Source of the DNA: Verrucomicrobiales bacterium
GTDB taxonomy: Bacteria; Verrucomicrobiota; Verrucomicrobiia; Limisphaerales; J093
Reading direction: 5' to 3'
NCBI GenBank assembly: GCA_024233215.1
Contig: JACKPW010000015.1
Coordinates: 62,001 to 126,000, forward strand
DNA length: 64,000 bases
Part shown: positions 24,242 to 33,494 of the stretch, in pieces
How positions within the stretch are numbered: the stretch's first letter is position 1
Layout of the letters: the number at the start of each line of letters is the position of its first letter
The notes under the pieces: generated by a model
What the model saw: only the letters and a program-made list of their open reading frames with translations
Databases searched by the model: none
What the model was told of the DNA's origin: nothing
Made by a program: the position numbers and the translations under genes

Positions 24242-25393
24242 TCAATCCGGTTTTACCGGTTCGCGACGATAGATGGGCTTGCGGAGGATCTCCGCCGGAA
24301 ACAACCGGTCGCGGATGGAGATCTGCAGCGGGGTGCCAATGGCGGCGTGGGCCGGATCCACCAATGCCAGGCCGATGCCGGTTTCGAGGGAGGGACTCTG
24401 GGTGCCGCTCGTCACCCGGCCGATCGACTGCCTGCCGGTGCCGTCCATCACCCGGTGGTCCGGGCGCGGGGGAGCCGATCTTGCCGACATGCGGAAGGCG
24501 ATGGCGCGCCGTTCGAGTCCGCGCTGCTTCTGTTCCAGCAGGGCCTGACGCCCGATGAAGTCCGGTTTGTCCAGGGCCACGAAGGTGCCGAGACCGGCTT
24601 CCAACGGCGTGATGTCCTCCGCCAACTCGTGGCCGTAGAGCGGATAGCCCATCTCGGTGCGCAGGGTGTCCCGGGCCCCGAGACCGACCGGTTTCAGTCC
24701 GTGCGGCGCGCCGGTTTCGAGCAGGGTCTCGAACAAGGCCTCCGCCTGGCCGGCCTCGACCACGATCTCAAAGCCGTCCTCGCCCGTGTAACCGGTACGC
24801 GCCACCCCCAGCGGATTCCCGCGGAATACGAAGCTGCCCCATTGGTTCTTCTTCAGTTCGCGCACGTCCGCAACCAGCGTGCCGGCCATCGAGCCGCCGT
24901 GGATCAGATCGCCGATGAACTCCACCACCCCCGGTCCCTGGACGGCAAGAGCCGCCAGGTTCGCCGAATCGTCCCGCAGGTGAAACCCATCGTTCGTCGG
25001 CGAACCGTCCACCTGGGTCTCCAGCCAGTCCCAGTCCGCCGCGATGCGGGAGGCGTTCACCACCAGCAGATACTCCTGCGGCTTCACGCGAAAGAGGTAG
25101 AGATCGTCGATCACTCCGCCCCGCTCATTGCACATGAGGGTGTACTGCCCCTGTCCCACCGCAAGCCGCGTGACGTCGTTGGTCAGGCAATGATCCAGAA
25201 AGGCCTCCGCCCCCGGGCCCGTCGCCGTGAAGTCGCCCATGTGCGAAATGTCGAAGACCCCGGCGGCCCGGCGCACGGCATGATGCTCCTCCACGATCCC
25301 GGAGTAAATCAGCGGCATTTCCCAGCCGCCGAACTCCACCAATCGTGCACCAAGCCGACAATGCGCCTCGAATAGGGGGGTGCGCTTGAGCAT
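24242..25393 (-). CDS. gcvT: Aminomethyltransferase (glycine cleavage T protein)
   Basis: A 383-residue protein. The start at 25393 (MLKRTPLFEAHCRLGARLVE) matches the conserved GcvT N-terminus; an upstream in-frame extension is not conserved. Other family features are GGWEMPLIYSGIVEEHHAVR, FDISHMGDFTATGPGAEAFL, NASRIAADWDW, RTGYTGEDGFEI and LRTEMGYPLYGHELAEDITP. It transfers the methylene group from aminomethyl-lipoyl-GcvH to tetrahydrofolate, releasing ammonia. It forms an operon with gcvH. The length is close to the usual 360-380. No strong ribosome-binding site is visible. Confidence 0.96.
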   Translation of the reverse strand: MLKRTPLFEAHCRLGARLVEFGGWEMPLIYSGIVEEHHAVRRAAGVFDISHMGDFTATGPGAEAFLDHCLTNDVTRLAVGQGQYTLMCNERGGVIDDLYLFRVKPQEYLLVVNASRIAADWDWLETQVDGSPTNDGFHLRDDSANLAALAVQGPGVVEFIGDLIHGGSMAGTLVADVRELKKNQWGSFVFRGNPLGVARTGYTGEDGFEIVVEAGQAEALFETLLETGAPHGLKPVGLGARDTLRTEMGYPLYGHELAEDITPLEAGLGTFVALDKPDFIGRQALLEQKQRGLERRAIAFRMSARSAPPRPDHRVMDGTGRQSIGRVTSGTQSPSLETGIGLALVDPAHAAIGTPLQISIRDRLFPAEILRKPIYRREPVKPD

Positions 25394-25588
25394 ACGGGGG
25401 GCAACGCTAGCAGCGATCCCGCCGTCGTCAACCATCGACCTGCACCTCGCTGACATTCGCCGGGCACCCCCCGCGTCCCGCCAAGCAACACGCCCTCGAA
25501 ACGGGCAATCCAGAAGATGCACTTGTGCATAGGAGTAGGCCTGATTTTAGTCCCTGGTTCCTTTGCTCTGAGATTAACCGACCTTTTT

Positions 25589-25606
25589 TTGTCAACCGCT
25601 TGACAA
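25589..25606. promoter_or_regulatory. Perfect TTGTCAA inverted repeat between gcvT and ccoI
   Basis: TTGTCAA at 25589-25595 faces TTGACAA at 25600-25606 with spacer CCGC. It lies in the 303-bp divergent region between gcvT and the cbb3 locus, about 90 bp before ccoI. It also offers TTGACA -35-like hexamers on both strands, but no convincing -10 box was found at proper spacing. It is not an FNR box (TTGAT-N4-ATCAA). It is probably an operator; the regulator is unknown. The rest of the region shows no gene. Confidence 0.5.
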
Positions 25607-25696
25607 CAAGTGGTGGTAATGGCGAAATCCGGCCGTTGTCGCCCGGACGGGATGAAGGCCCATGATGTTCCGACGACGACGAGCAGAGGTTAATCG

Positions 25697-28228
25697 GTGC
25701 AATCCGTGCGTTCAGTGAGTGCAGCCAATGACGTGGAAAGCGTCCCCGCTCCGGCTTCCCGGCCGGGCGAGGAGGGCGTCGGCGTGCGTTGCTTTCACTG
25801 CGGCACTCCCTGTCCCAAGGGCGCGCCTGCCCGGGAGGATCGGACCTTCTGCTGTCATGGCTGCCAGACGGTCCACGAGCTGCTGGTGGCGAATGGACTG
25901 GGTCATTTCTATGACCTCGGCACCCAGGCAGGGCTGCGGGTGGGGGAACGGGTCGGGGAGGGGCGGTTCACCTACCTCGACGATGCCGTGGTTCGTGAGC
26001 GGTTGGTGGACTTCAGCGACGGGCACACGACGCGGGTGACCTTCCAGATTCCGGCGATGCACTGTGTGGCCTGCGTCTGGCTGTTGGAGAACCTGTTCCG
26101 ACTCGGCCCGGGGATCGGGCGGTCGCAGGTCAATTTCCCGCGTCGCGAAGTGACGATCACTTTTGACGAGACCGTCCTCAAGCTGAGTGGCGTGGTGACG
26201 CTGCTGCATTCGCTGGGGTATCCGCCCACGTTGCGGCTGGATGCCGTGGAGCGGGAGGGCCAACGTCCGTCCTCGCGTCGGCTTTACCTGCAGGTTGGGG
26301 TGGCGGGATTCGCCTTCGGGAACGCCATGTTGTTCAGCTTCCCCGGCTACCTCGGGTTGGAGGGGGCCGGGAGCATCGGGATGCGGGGGTTCTTCGGCGT
26401 CTTGTCGCTGTTGCTGGCGGTGCCGGTGATGGTGTTCAGTGCGGCAGATTACTGGCGCGCGGCCTGGACAGCGTTGCGGCGGCGGGTGTTGACGATCGAT
26501 TTTCCCATTGCGATTGGTCTCGCGGCCCTCTTTGGCCAGAGCGCGTTTGAGATCCTCACCGGGGCCGGCGAAGGCTACGTCGATTCCCTGACCGGGTTGG
26601 TGTTTTTTCTGTTGTGCGGCCGGGTGTTTCAGCGGAAGTCCTACGAACGGCTCGCCTTTGACCGTGACTATCGCGCGTTCTTCCCGCTGGCGGTGACCCG
26701 GAGACAGGGTGCGCGGGAGGAGATGGTGGCGGTTTCCCGCCTGGCGGTTGGGGACCGGTTGCTGCTGCGTCATGGCGAGATTGTGCCGGCGGATGCGCGA
26801 TTGGTCGGGGGGGAGGGGTTGATGGACTACAGCTTCGTGACCGGGGAGGCGGATCCGGTGGAGAAGGCTGTGGGGGCCACGCTGTACGCCGGGGGGCAGC
26901 AGGTCGGTGGCGCCATCGAGGTGGAGACCCTGAAGCCGGTTTCGCAGAGCTACCTGGCATCGCTGTGGAGCAATGAGACCTTTGTCCGGCCGCGGGCGGC
27001 GCGCCTGGACGACCTGACCAATCGTTTCAGCCGCTGGTTCACGCTGGTGGTGGTGGGCGTGGCCCTGGGGGCGGCCACCTGGTGGGGGCTGCGGGATGCG
27101 AGTCTCGCGTTGCGCGCGTTCACGGCGGTGTTGATTGTGGCCTGTCCGTGCGCGCTGGCGCTGGCGGCCCCGTTCACATTCGGGACGGCGCAACGGTTGC
27201 TCGGGCGCGCGGGCATCTTCCTGAAGCGCCCCCAGACGATTGAGACGCTGGCCCGGGTGGACTCGGTGGTGTTTGACAAGACGGGGACCCTGACCCTGCC
27301 CGGCCGGGGTGCCGTGAAGTGGGAGGGACGAACCCTGACCGCGACGGAACGATCCCTGGCCGCGGCGTTGGCCGGCCAGTCCACCCACCCGTTGGCGGTC
27401 CGCGTGCGGCGCACTTTGGGTCGCGTGGCCGGGGACGCTGCCGTGGCCGGTTTTTGCGACGAACCCGGCGGAGGCATGAAGGGGACCGTGGACGGGCGGC
27501 CGGTGGTGTTGGGTTCCGCCCGGTGGTTGCGCCGGCAGGGCCTGTCGCTGGATGAGAGTGGGGCGTCGAACGGTTCCGCGGTGTGGCTTGGCATCGACGG
27601 CGAATGCCTGGGCGCGTTCCGGGTGACGCATACGATGCGGCCCGAGACACCGGAGATTGTCGCCCGTCTCGGTGCCTCGGCCGAACTGGCTTTGGTGAGC
27701 GGTGACAACGCACGCGAGCGCGATCAATTTGTCGCGGTGTTCGGGTTGGCAACCCCCATGCGTTTCAGCCAGAGCCCGCTGGACAAGCTCGAGTTCGTCC
27801 GGGCCCGGCAGGAAGCGGGACGCACGGTGATGATGGTGGGTGACGGCCTGAACGATGCCGGTGCACTGCGTTGCAGCGACGTGGGGGTGGCGGTGGTCGA
27901 GGACCTCGGCACGTTCAGTCCGGCGAGCGAGATGATCCTGGAAGCGGGTCGTCTCGGACGGCTGCCGGCAGTGCGCGATTTCGCCAGGGGTGCGGTCCGC
28001 ATCGTGCACGTCTGCATTGGCGTCTCGTGCCTTTACAACCTGGTGGGGGTGAGCCTGGCCGCCCGGGGGCTGCTGGCGCCGTGGATCTGCGCGATTCTGA
28101 TGCCCCTCAGCTCGGTGAGCGTGGTGGCGCTGGCCAGCGGTCTGACGGCCGGGTTGGCCCGCCGCCTCGGATTCCTGCGTGACGCCGCGGGTCGTGACGC
28201 GGGAGAGTTCCCGGAGGTGATGGCATGA
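25697..28228 (+). CDS. ccoI: Cu(+)-exporting P-type ATPase for cbb3 oxidase assembly
   Basis: An 843-residue P1B ATPase starting with GTG at 25697, supported by AGAGG 7 nt upstream. The N-terminus has a CcoI/FixI-type cysteine region (CFHCGTPCPKG, then FCCHGCQTVHELL) and a heavy-metal domain (MHCVACVWLLENLF near 120). Membrane segments follow. The CPC metal site is VACPCALALAAPFTF near 484, the phosphorylation site DKTGTLT near 528, the HP motif THPLA near 564 and GDGLNDAGAL near 716. It exports copper to the periplasm for insertion into the CuB site of cbb3 oxidase. It overlaps ccoS by ATGA and is the first gene of the locus, before the structural genes. Confidence 0.94.
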   Translation: MQSVRSVSAANDVESVPAPASRPGEEGVGVRCFHCGTPCPKGAPAREDRTFCCHGCQTVHELLVANGLGHFYDLGTQAGLRVGERVGEGRFTYLDDAVVRERLVDFSDGHTTRVTFQIPAMHCVACVWLLENLFRLGPGIGRSQVNFPRREVTITFDETVLKLSGVVTLLHSLGYPPTLRLDAVEREGQRPSSRRLYLQVGVAGFAFGNAMLFSFPGYLGLEGAGSIGMRGFFGVLSLLLAVPVMVFSAADYWRAAWTALRRRVLTIDFPIAIGLAALFGQSAFEILTGAGEGYVDSLTGLVFFLLCGRVFQRKSYERLAFDRDYRAFFPLAVTRRQGAREEMVAVSRLAVGDRLLLRHGEIVPADARLVGGEGLMDYSFVTGEADPVEKAVGATLYAGGQQVGGAIEVETLKPVSQSYLASLWSNETFVRPRAARLDDLTNRFSRWFTLVVVGVALGAATWWGLRDASLALRAFTAVLIVACPCALALAAPFTFGTAQRLLGRAGIFLKRPQTIETLARVDSVVFDKTGTLTLPGRGAVKWEGRTLTATERSLAAALAGQSTHPLAVRVRRTLGRVAGDAAVAGFCDEPGGGMKGTVDGRPVVLGSARWLRRQGLSLDESGASNGSAVWLGIDGECLGAFRVTHTMRPETPEIVARLGASAELALVSGDNARERDQFVAVFGLATPMRFSQSPLDKLEFVRARQEAGRTVMMVGDGLNDAGALRCSDVGVAVVEDLGTFSPASEMILEAGRLGRLPAVRDFARGAVRIVHVCIGVSCLYNLVGVSLAARGLLAPWICAILMPLSSVSVVALASGLTAGLARRLGFLRDAAGRDAGEFPEVMA

Positions 28229-28422
28229 GCGCGCTTTTTCTGCTGATCCCGATCAGCCTGGTGGTGGCCCTGGTGTTCCTGGGCTGGTTCATCTGGGCGG
28301 TGCGGACGGGACAGTATGAGGACACCTGCACGCCGGCGATGCGAATGCTGGCAGACGACGAATCTCCGAAGCCGACGGGGCGGACGCTTCCGGGCAACGG
28401 ATCCCAACCCAAGCAACCATGA
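28225..28422 (+). CDS. ccoS: cbb3 oxidase maturation protein CcoS
   Basis: A 65-residue protein with one N-terminal hydrophobic helix (FLLIPISLVVALVFLGWFIW), then VRTGQYEDTCTPAMRMLADD. This fits the CcoS pattern (a helix followed by a G-Q-Y/F-[DE]-D motif). It overlaps both ccoI and ccoNO by 4 bp (ATGA), so the three are translationally coupled. CcoS is needed for cofactor insertion into subunit I. Confidence 0.92.
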   Translation: MSALFLLIPISLVVALVFLGWFIWAVRTGQYEDTCTPAMRMLADDESPKPTGRTLPGNGSQPKQP

Positions 28423-30587
28423 ACGTAGAAACCTTCCGATACGACAACCGAATCGTCCGGGCGTTCGCCATTGCCACGTCCATCTGGGCGCTGGTGGGCA
28501 CCAGCGTGGGGCTGCTGGCCGCCTGCCAGTTGTTCTGGCCGGCGCTGAACCTCGACACGCCCTTCACCACCTTCGGTCGCATCCGTCCCCTGCACACCAA
28601 CGCGGTGATCTTCGCGTTTGTGGGGAACGGCATGTTCGCCGGCATCTATTACTCGCTGCAGCGGTTGTGCAAGGCCCGCATGTTCAGCGACGCCCTGAGC
28701 TGGATCAACTTCTGGGGGTGGAATGCGATCATCGTGTCGGCGGCGGTCACGCTGCCGCTGGGCCTGACCACCAGCAAGGAATACGCCGAGCTGGAATGGC
28801 CCATTGACATCGCCATCGCGGTGGTCTGGGTGGTTTTCAGCATCAACCTCTTCGGCACGATCTGGAAACGGCGTGAGAAGCACATGTACGTGGCCATCTG
28901 GTTCTACATTGCCACCGCGATCACGGTGGCGGTGCTGCACATCTTCAATTCGCTGGAAATCCCGGCCAGCATCTTCAAGAGCTACTCGATCTACGCCGGA
29001 GTGCAGGACGCATTGGTGCAGTGGTGGTACGGCCACAACGCGGTGGCGTTCTTCCTGACCACCCCGTACCTGGGCCTGATGTATTACTACCTGCCCAAGG
29101 CGGCGGATCGCCCGGTGTTTTCCTATCGGCTCTCGATCATCCACTTCTGGGCGCTCATCTTCATCTACATCTGGGCTGGCCCGCATCACCTGCTGTATAC
29201 CGCGCTGCCGGATTGGGCGCAGTCGCTGGGCATGGTGTTTTCGGTGATGCTCGTGGCCCCCAGCTGGGGCGGCATGTTGAACGGCCTGCTCACCCTGCGC
29301 GGGGCCTGGGACAAGGTGCGGCGTGACCCGGTGCTGAAGTTCCTGGTGGTGGCGGTGACCGCCTACGGCATGGCGACCCTGGAGGGGCCGACGCTGGCCG
29401 TGAAGAGCGTGAACGCGTTGTCGCACTACACCGACTGGACCATTGCCCACGTTCACACGGGGGCGCTCGGCTGGAACGGCTTCCTCACGTTCGGCATGCT
29501 CTACTGGCTGTTCCCGCGGCTCTACAACACGAAGCTCTGGTCCACCAAGCTGGCGAACTACCACTTCTGGGTCGGCCTCACCGGGATCATGTTCTACGTG
29601 GTGCCGATGTACTGGAGCGGCATCACCCAGGGCCTGATGTGGAAGCAGTTCAACGCGGACGGCTTCCTGCAATACCCGGCCTTCCTGGAGACGGTGATCC
29701 GGCTGATCCCGATGTACATGTTGCGCGCCATCGGCGGCACCCTGTTCGTGGCCGGCATCGTGCTGATGATGGTGAATCTCTATCGAACCGCAAAGAGCGG
29801 ACAGTTCGAACCGGACACCGAGGTCAAGGCTCCGGCGTTGGAGCGCAAGAAGGCCAAGGGTGCCGAGGGCGACCACGGCCACCGCTGGCTGGAGGGCCTG
29901 CCGGTGACCTTCACGGTCCTGACGACCCTGGCCATCCTGATTGGCGGCCTGGTCGAGATCGTCCCGCTGTACCTCATCAAGGAAAACGTCCCGACCATTG
30001 CCAGCGTGAAACCCTACACACCGCTGGAATTGCTGGGTCGCGATCTCTATATCCGCGAGGGTTGTGTCGGCTGTCACTCCCAGATGGTCCGGCCGTTCCG
30101 TTCGGAAACCGAGCGCTACGGCGAATACTCGAAGGTGGGCGAGTTCGTCTACGACCACCCGTTCCTGTGGGGATCCAAACGCACCGGGCCGGATCTGCAC
30201 CGGGTGGGCGGCAAGTATCCGGACGCCTGGCACTACAACCACATGGAAGATCCCACCTCAACGTCCGAGGGATCCATCATGCCGCCGTATCCCTGGCTGC
30301 TTGAGCGCAAGCTCGACGTCAGCCCGGTGCAGGACCGGATGCGGGCCCTGCGGAAGGTCGGCGTGCCCTACACCGACGAGGAGATCGCCGGGGCGCAGGA
30401 GTCCATCGACGCGCAACGGGCGAAGATCATCGACGGTCTCAAGGTGGGAATGGTCGATGATGCGGAGCCGGATCGGGAGATCATCGCGCTGATCGCCTTC
30501 CTGCAACGCCTGGGCACGGACATCAAGGCCGGTCAGACGGCGGCGGCTCCCGCCGCCCCGGTGGCCGCCCCAACCTCCCAGAACTAA
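28419..30587 (+). CDS. ccoNO: cbb3-type cytochrome c oxidase, fused subunits I and II (CcoNO)
   Basis: 722 residues combining CcoN and CcoO. Residues about 1-490 are the catalytic subunit with the family histidines: RPLHTNAVIFAF (low-spin heme b), WWYGHNAVAFFL and GPHHLLYT (CuB), and AHVHTGALGWNG (hemes b and b3). A linker rich in Lys/Glu (EVKAPALERKKAKGAEGD) joins a CcoO part with one membrane helix (about 500-525) and a heme c site GCVGCHSQMVRPF near 548. GSKRTGPDLHRVGG and IMPPYPWLL follow, the latter giving the axial Met. The fusion is known in Bacteroidota and some Verrucomicrobiota; most bacteria have separate genes. The enzyme is a high-affinity terminal oxidase for low oxygen. Confidence 0.95.
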   Translation: MNVETFRYDNRIVRAFAIATSIWALVGTSVGLLAACQLFWPALNLDTPFTTFGRIRPLHTNAVIFAFVGNGMFAGIYYSLQRLCKARMFSDALSWINFWGWNAIIVSAAVTLPLGLTTSKEYAELEWPIDIAIAVVWVVFSINLFGTIWKRREKHMYVAIWFYIATAITVAVLHIFNSLEIPASIFKSYSIYAGVQDALVQWWYGHNAVAFFLTTPYLGLMYYYLPKAADRPVFSYRLSIIHFWALIFIYIWAGPHHLLYTALPDWAQSLGMVFSVMLVAPSWGGMLNGLLTLRGAWDKVRRDPVLKFLVVAVTAYGMATLEGPTLAVKSVNALSHYTDWTIAHVHTGALGWNGFLTFGMLYWLFPRLYNTKLWSTKLANYHFWVGLTGIMFYVVPMYWSGITQGLMWKQFNADGFLQYPAFLETVIRLIPMYMLRAIGGTLFVAGIVLMMVNLYRTAKSGQFEPDTEVKAPALERKKAKGAEGDHGHRWLEGLPVTFTVLTTLAILIGGLVEIVPLYLIKENVPTIASVKPYTPLELLGRDLYIREGCVGCHSQMVRPFRSETERYGEYSKVGEFVYDHPFLWGSKRTGPDLHRVGGKYPDAWHYNHMEDPTSTSEGSIMPPYPWLLERKLDVSPVQDRMRALRKVGVPYTDEEIAGAQESIDAQRAKIIDGLKVGMVDDAEPDREIIALIAFLQRLGTDIKAGQTAAAPAAPVAAPTSQN

Positions 30588-30603
30588 CCACCCGGCAACG
30601 ACC

Positions 30604-30804
30604 ATGATTCAGAATGTTTTACGGCACATGGGCGGAATCGAGGGCTATGGCATCGTTTCCATCTGCCTGTTCTTTGCCTGTTTCTTCGGGGTGCTGATCT
30701 GGGCCTTACGGCTCCGGAAACCGCACCTCGAGGAAATGGCGGCCCTGCCGTTGATTTCCGACACCGACATTCCCCAAACGCTGAAGGAGCACTCCGATGA
30801 ATAA
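30604..30804 (+). CDS. ccoQ: cbb3 oxidase small subunit, CcoQ-like
   Basis: A 66-residue protein with one membrane helix (YGIVSICLFFACFFGVLIWA) followed by RLRKPHLEEMAALPL, the usual CcoQ size and form. It begins 16 bp after ccoNO and overlaps the start of ccoP by 8 bp. CcoQ stabilises the interaction of CcoP with the core complex. Sequence conservation in this family is low, so the assignment rests on size, topology and position. Confidence 0.8.
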   Translation: MIQNVLRHMGGIEGYGIVSICLFFACFFGVLIWALRLRKPHLEEMAALPLISDTDIPQTLKEHSDE

Positions 30805-31381
30805 CGAGAAAGACCCGCTGTTGCTCGATCACGAGGCCGACGGCATTCGCGAGCTGGACAACCAACTTCCCCGCTGGTGGGTGTGGTTGTTCAACCTCAC
30901 CATCTTCTTTGCCGGCGCCTACCTGCTGTACTACCACGTCTTCGACCGCGGCGCGCTGATGGCCGCGGAATACCGGCAGGAAATGGAGGTGGGAGAAAAG
31001 GTCAAGCAGGCTGCCCTGGACCGGTTCGAGAAGGAGATGCTGACGATGGCGCCGTCCACTGACGCCGCTGTCCTGGAGGAAGGGAAGCAGGTCTTCACGG
31101 TCAATTGCGTTGCCTGCCATCGCGCCGATGCCGGTGGGTTGGTGGGACCGAACCTGACGGACGACTATTGGATTCACGGGAGTGAGTTCAAGGACACGCT
31201 CCAGACCATTTCCAACGGCGTGCCCGAGAAGGGCATGGTCACCTGGAAAGGCCTGCTGAAACCCACGCAGATCTACGCGGTCGCCAGCTACATCTACACG
31301 CTGCGCGGCAGCAATCCGCCCAACCCCAAACCACCGGAGAACACGGCGCCCGCCACCCCGCAGGTCAACATCTACGAGTAG
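30797..31381 (+). CDS. ccoP: cbb3 oxidase subunit III, short mono-heme CcoP
   Basis: A 194-residue protein with the CcoP N-terminal pattern DGIRELDNQLPRWWVWLFNL followed by a membrane helix. There is a single cytochrome c domain with CVACH near residue 106 and distal Met in KGMVTWKGLL near 150. Classical CcoP has two CxxCH motifs and about 290-310 residues, so one cytochrome domain is absent. Short CcoP forms occur in Bacteroidota and related groups. A strong terminator follows, closing the ccoI-S-NO-Q-P unit. Confidence 0.92.
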   Translation: MNNEKDPLLLDHEADGIRELDNQLPRWWVWLFNLTIFFAGAYLLYYHVFDRGALMAAEYRQEMEVGEKVKQAALDRFEKEMLTMAPSTDAAVLEEGKQVFTVNCVACHRADAGGLVGPNLTDDYWIHGSEFKDTLQTISNGVPEKGMVTWKGLLKPTQIYAVASYIYTLRGSNPPNPKPPENTAPATPQVNIYE

Positions 31382-31403
31382 GCGGTTGAAACCCCGGTCC
31401 AGC

Positions 31404-31443
31404 AACCCACCGGCCGGGCCCACCGGTCGGTGGGTTTCTTTCT
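31404..31443 (+). terminator. Rho-independent terminator after ccoP
   Basis: AACCCACCG at 31404-31412 pairs with CGGTGGGTT at 31428-31436 and is followed by TCTTTCT. It lies 22 bp after the ccoP stop, between the oxidase genes and ccoG, so ccoG-ccoH-safE may need its own promoter or read-through. Confidence 0.85.
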
Positions 31444-31479
31444 GTAACCCAATCCGGTAACATGGCTCCCTAAACGCGT

Positions 31480-32952
31480 ATGGCGGTGAAATCACCCGAG
31501 CGGCCGAACCCCGAAGAGTCCTCCGTCGTCCAGGAAATCGACTGGACCGACTTTCGCGACCACATTGCCACCGCCGACCAGGAGGGCCGTCGCAAGTGGA
31601 TTTTCGCACGGCAGCCCAAGGGCCGTTACTACCGCTGGCGCACCGCCTTCAGCCTGCTGCTGCTGGCCATCATGTTCGCCGGACCGTTCATCCGGATCGA
31701 TGGCAACCCGCTGCTGCTCGTCAACATCGTCGAGCGTCGCTTCGCCTTCTTTGGCCGGATCTTCTGGCCGCAGGACGGCATCGTGTTCGCTGTGGGGATG
31801 CTCCTTTTCCTCATGGGGATCGTGGTGTTCACCGCGGCTTTTGGGCGGCTCTGGTGCGGATGGGCCTGCCCGCAGACGGTGCTCATGGAGATGGTGTTCC
31901 GCCGGATCGAATACTGGATCGAGGGCGACGCCCCGGCCCAGCGGGCCCTGGCGGGGTCGCCCTGGACCCCACTCAAGATCTTTAAGAAGACCCTGAAGCA
32001 CGCCGTCTTCCTCGCCTTGTCGTTCCTGGTCGCGAACACGCTGCTGGCCTACATCATTGGCAGCGACGCCTTGATTCAGATCGTCACCGACAGTCCGCTG
32101 AACCATCTCAAGGGCCTGACCTTCATGGTGCTGTTCACCCTCCTGTTCTATGGCATCTTCGCCCGCTTTCGCGAACAGGCCTGCACCTTCATCTGTCCCT
32201 ACGGGCGGTTCCAGTCCACGCTCATCGACGAAAACACCATCGTCGTCGGGTACGACTTCAAACGGGGCGAGAAACGGGAGCGCCTGCACCGGGACGAATC
32301 GGTCGAAGCGCGGGCGGCGAAGGGGCAGGGGGACTGTGTGGACTGCCGGCAATGCGTGGCGGTTTGTCCGACCGGCATCGATATTCGGGACGGCCTCCAG
32401 ATGGAGTGTGTCCATTGCACCGCCTGCATGGACGCCTGCGACGCCGTGATGGACAAGATCCAGCGGCCGCGCGGGCTGATTCGGTACGCCTCGCTGGAGG
32501 GAATCGAGAAGCGCCAACCGCTCCGCGTGACACCGCGCATCATCGGCTACTCGATTGTGCTGATGGTGCTCGGACTGGGCATGCTGACGCTGCTGCTGAC
32601 GCGGTCGGACGTGGATGTGACCATGCTGCGGGCGCGCGGGACGCTTTATCAGGAGCTGCCCGACAACCGGGTGAGCAACCTGTATCTGCTGAAACTCACC
32701 AACAAGAGCAACCGCGAGATGGGCATCGATCTACGGCTGGAGGAACCTGCCGGCGAACTGACGGTGGCGGGCGGGCGACTCCATCTCGCTGCCGGCAAAC
32801 AGGTGCAGTCCTCGGTGGTGGTGGAGCTGGATCGCAGTGCGCTTGAGGGGCGGAAGACGCCGCTGACGGTCGTCCTGTATGCCGGCGATGTGAAGGTCGG
32901 AACCGTCCGACCGGAGTTCCTTGGCCCGCGGCAATCTGGTTCCGGAAAATAG
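31480..32952 (+). CDS. ccoG: Cytochrome c oxidase accessory protein CcoG (Fe-S, membrane)
   Basis: A 490-residue protein with membrane segments near residues 50-65, 85-115, 170-190 and 205-225. It carries the CcoG motif GRLWCGWACPQTVLMEMVFR near 122-141. Two ferredoxin-like clusters lie near 286-320 (CVDCRQCVAVCPTGID; CVHCTACMDACD). A late membrane helix near 350-370 and a C-terminal Ig-like domain complete the family layout. CcoG reduces Cu(II) during cbb3 maturation. The ATG at 31480 lacks an obvious Shine-Dalgarno sequence. It is followed 26 bp later by ccoH. Confidence 0.95.
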   Translation: MAVKSPERPNPEESSVVQEIDWTDFRDHIATADQEGRRKWIFARQPKGRYYRWRTAFSLLLLAIMFAGPFIRIDGNPLLLVNIVERRFAFFGRIFWPQDGIVFAVGMLLFLMGIVVFTAAFGRLWCGWACPQTVLMEMVFRRIEYWIEGDAPAQRALAGSPWTPLKIFKKTLKHAVFLALSFLVANTLLAYIIGSDALIQIVTDSPLNHLKGLTFMVLFTLLFYGIFARFREQACTFICPYGRFQSTLIDENTIVVGYDFKRGEKRERLHRDESVEARAAKGQGDCVDCRQCVAVCPTGIDIRDGLQMECVHCTACMDACDAVMDKIQRPRGLIRYASLEGIEKRQPLRVTPRIIGYSIVLMVLGLGMLTLLLTRSDVDVTMLRARGTLYQELPDNRVSNLYLLKLTNKSNREMGIDLRLEEPAGELTVAGGRLHLAAGKQVQSSVVVELDRSALEGRKTPLTVVLYAGDVKVGTVRPEFLGPRQSGSGK

Positions 32953-32978
32953 CAGGGGATCCGACCCCGACCATCCCC

Positions 32979-33479
32979 ATGAACATGACCCACGCAACCT
33001 CCCAACCCCGTTGGAACCCTTGGCCGGTGGGGATTGTGGCGTTCTTCGCCTGCTTCATCACGCTGACCGCCGTGTTCATCGTTCTGAGTACCCGCCAGCG
33101 GACCGACCTGGTCGCCCCGGATTACTATGAGCGGGAACTCCGTTACCAGGAACAGATCGATCGCGCAGAACGCACCCGGCTGGCCGGTTTGACCGCGAAG
33201 GTGGACTACGAGGCGGTCGGTGACCGGCTGGTGATCGCACTGCCGGAGGCCCATGGTCTGGCGCACCCGAAAGGCCGGGTGCTGCTCTACCGGCCGGCCG
33301 CCGCCGAGATGGATCGTGAGATTGCGCTTGAGGTGGACGGACAGGGCCGGCAATCGGTGGACGCCAGTCAGTTGCCGGAAGGTCCGTGGAACGTGCGGGT
33401 GGAATGGGCGCTTGGCACCGCGGAATTCTCATCGCAACAGCGGGTCATCATCAAACGCGGGCTGGAAACGGAACCTTGA
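32979..33479 (+). CDS. ccoH: FixH/CcoH family protein
   Basis: A 166-residue protein with one membrane helix (WPVGIVAFFACFITLTAVFIVL), then the FixH signature VAPDYYERELRYQEQIDRAE and a periplasmic beta domain ending ALGTAEFSSQQRVIIKR. It works with CcoG and CcoI in cbb3 maturation. The start is the first Met of the frame; a GGGGATCC stretch upstream gives little guidance. It is located between ccoG and the SafE-like gene, as in many cbb3 loci. Confidence 0.9.
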   Translation: MNMTHATSQPRWNPWPVGIVAFFACFITLTAVFIVLSTRQRTDLVAPDYYERELRYQEQIDRAERTRLAGLTAKVDYEAVGDRLVIALPEAHGLAHPKGRVLLYRPAAAEMDREIALEVDGQGRQSVDASQLPEGPWNVRVEWALGTAEFSSQQRVIIKRGLETEP

Positions 33480-33494
33480 GCGGTTCCGGTCGCC

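Noticed and set aside
25394..25696. Possible glycine riboswitch before gcvT
   Set aside because: No tandem glycine-aptamer core could be recognised by eye on the minus strand.
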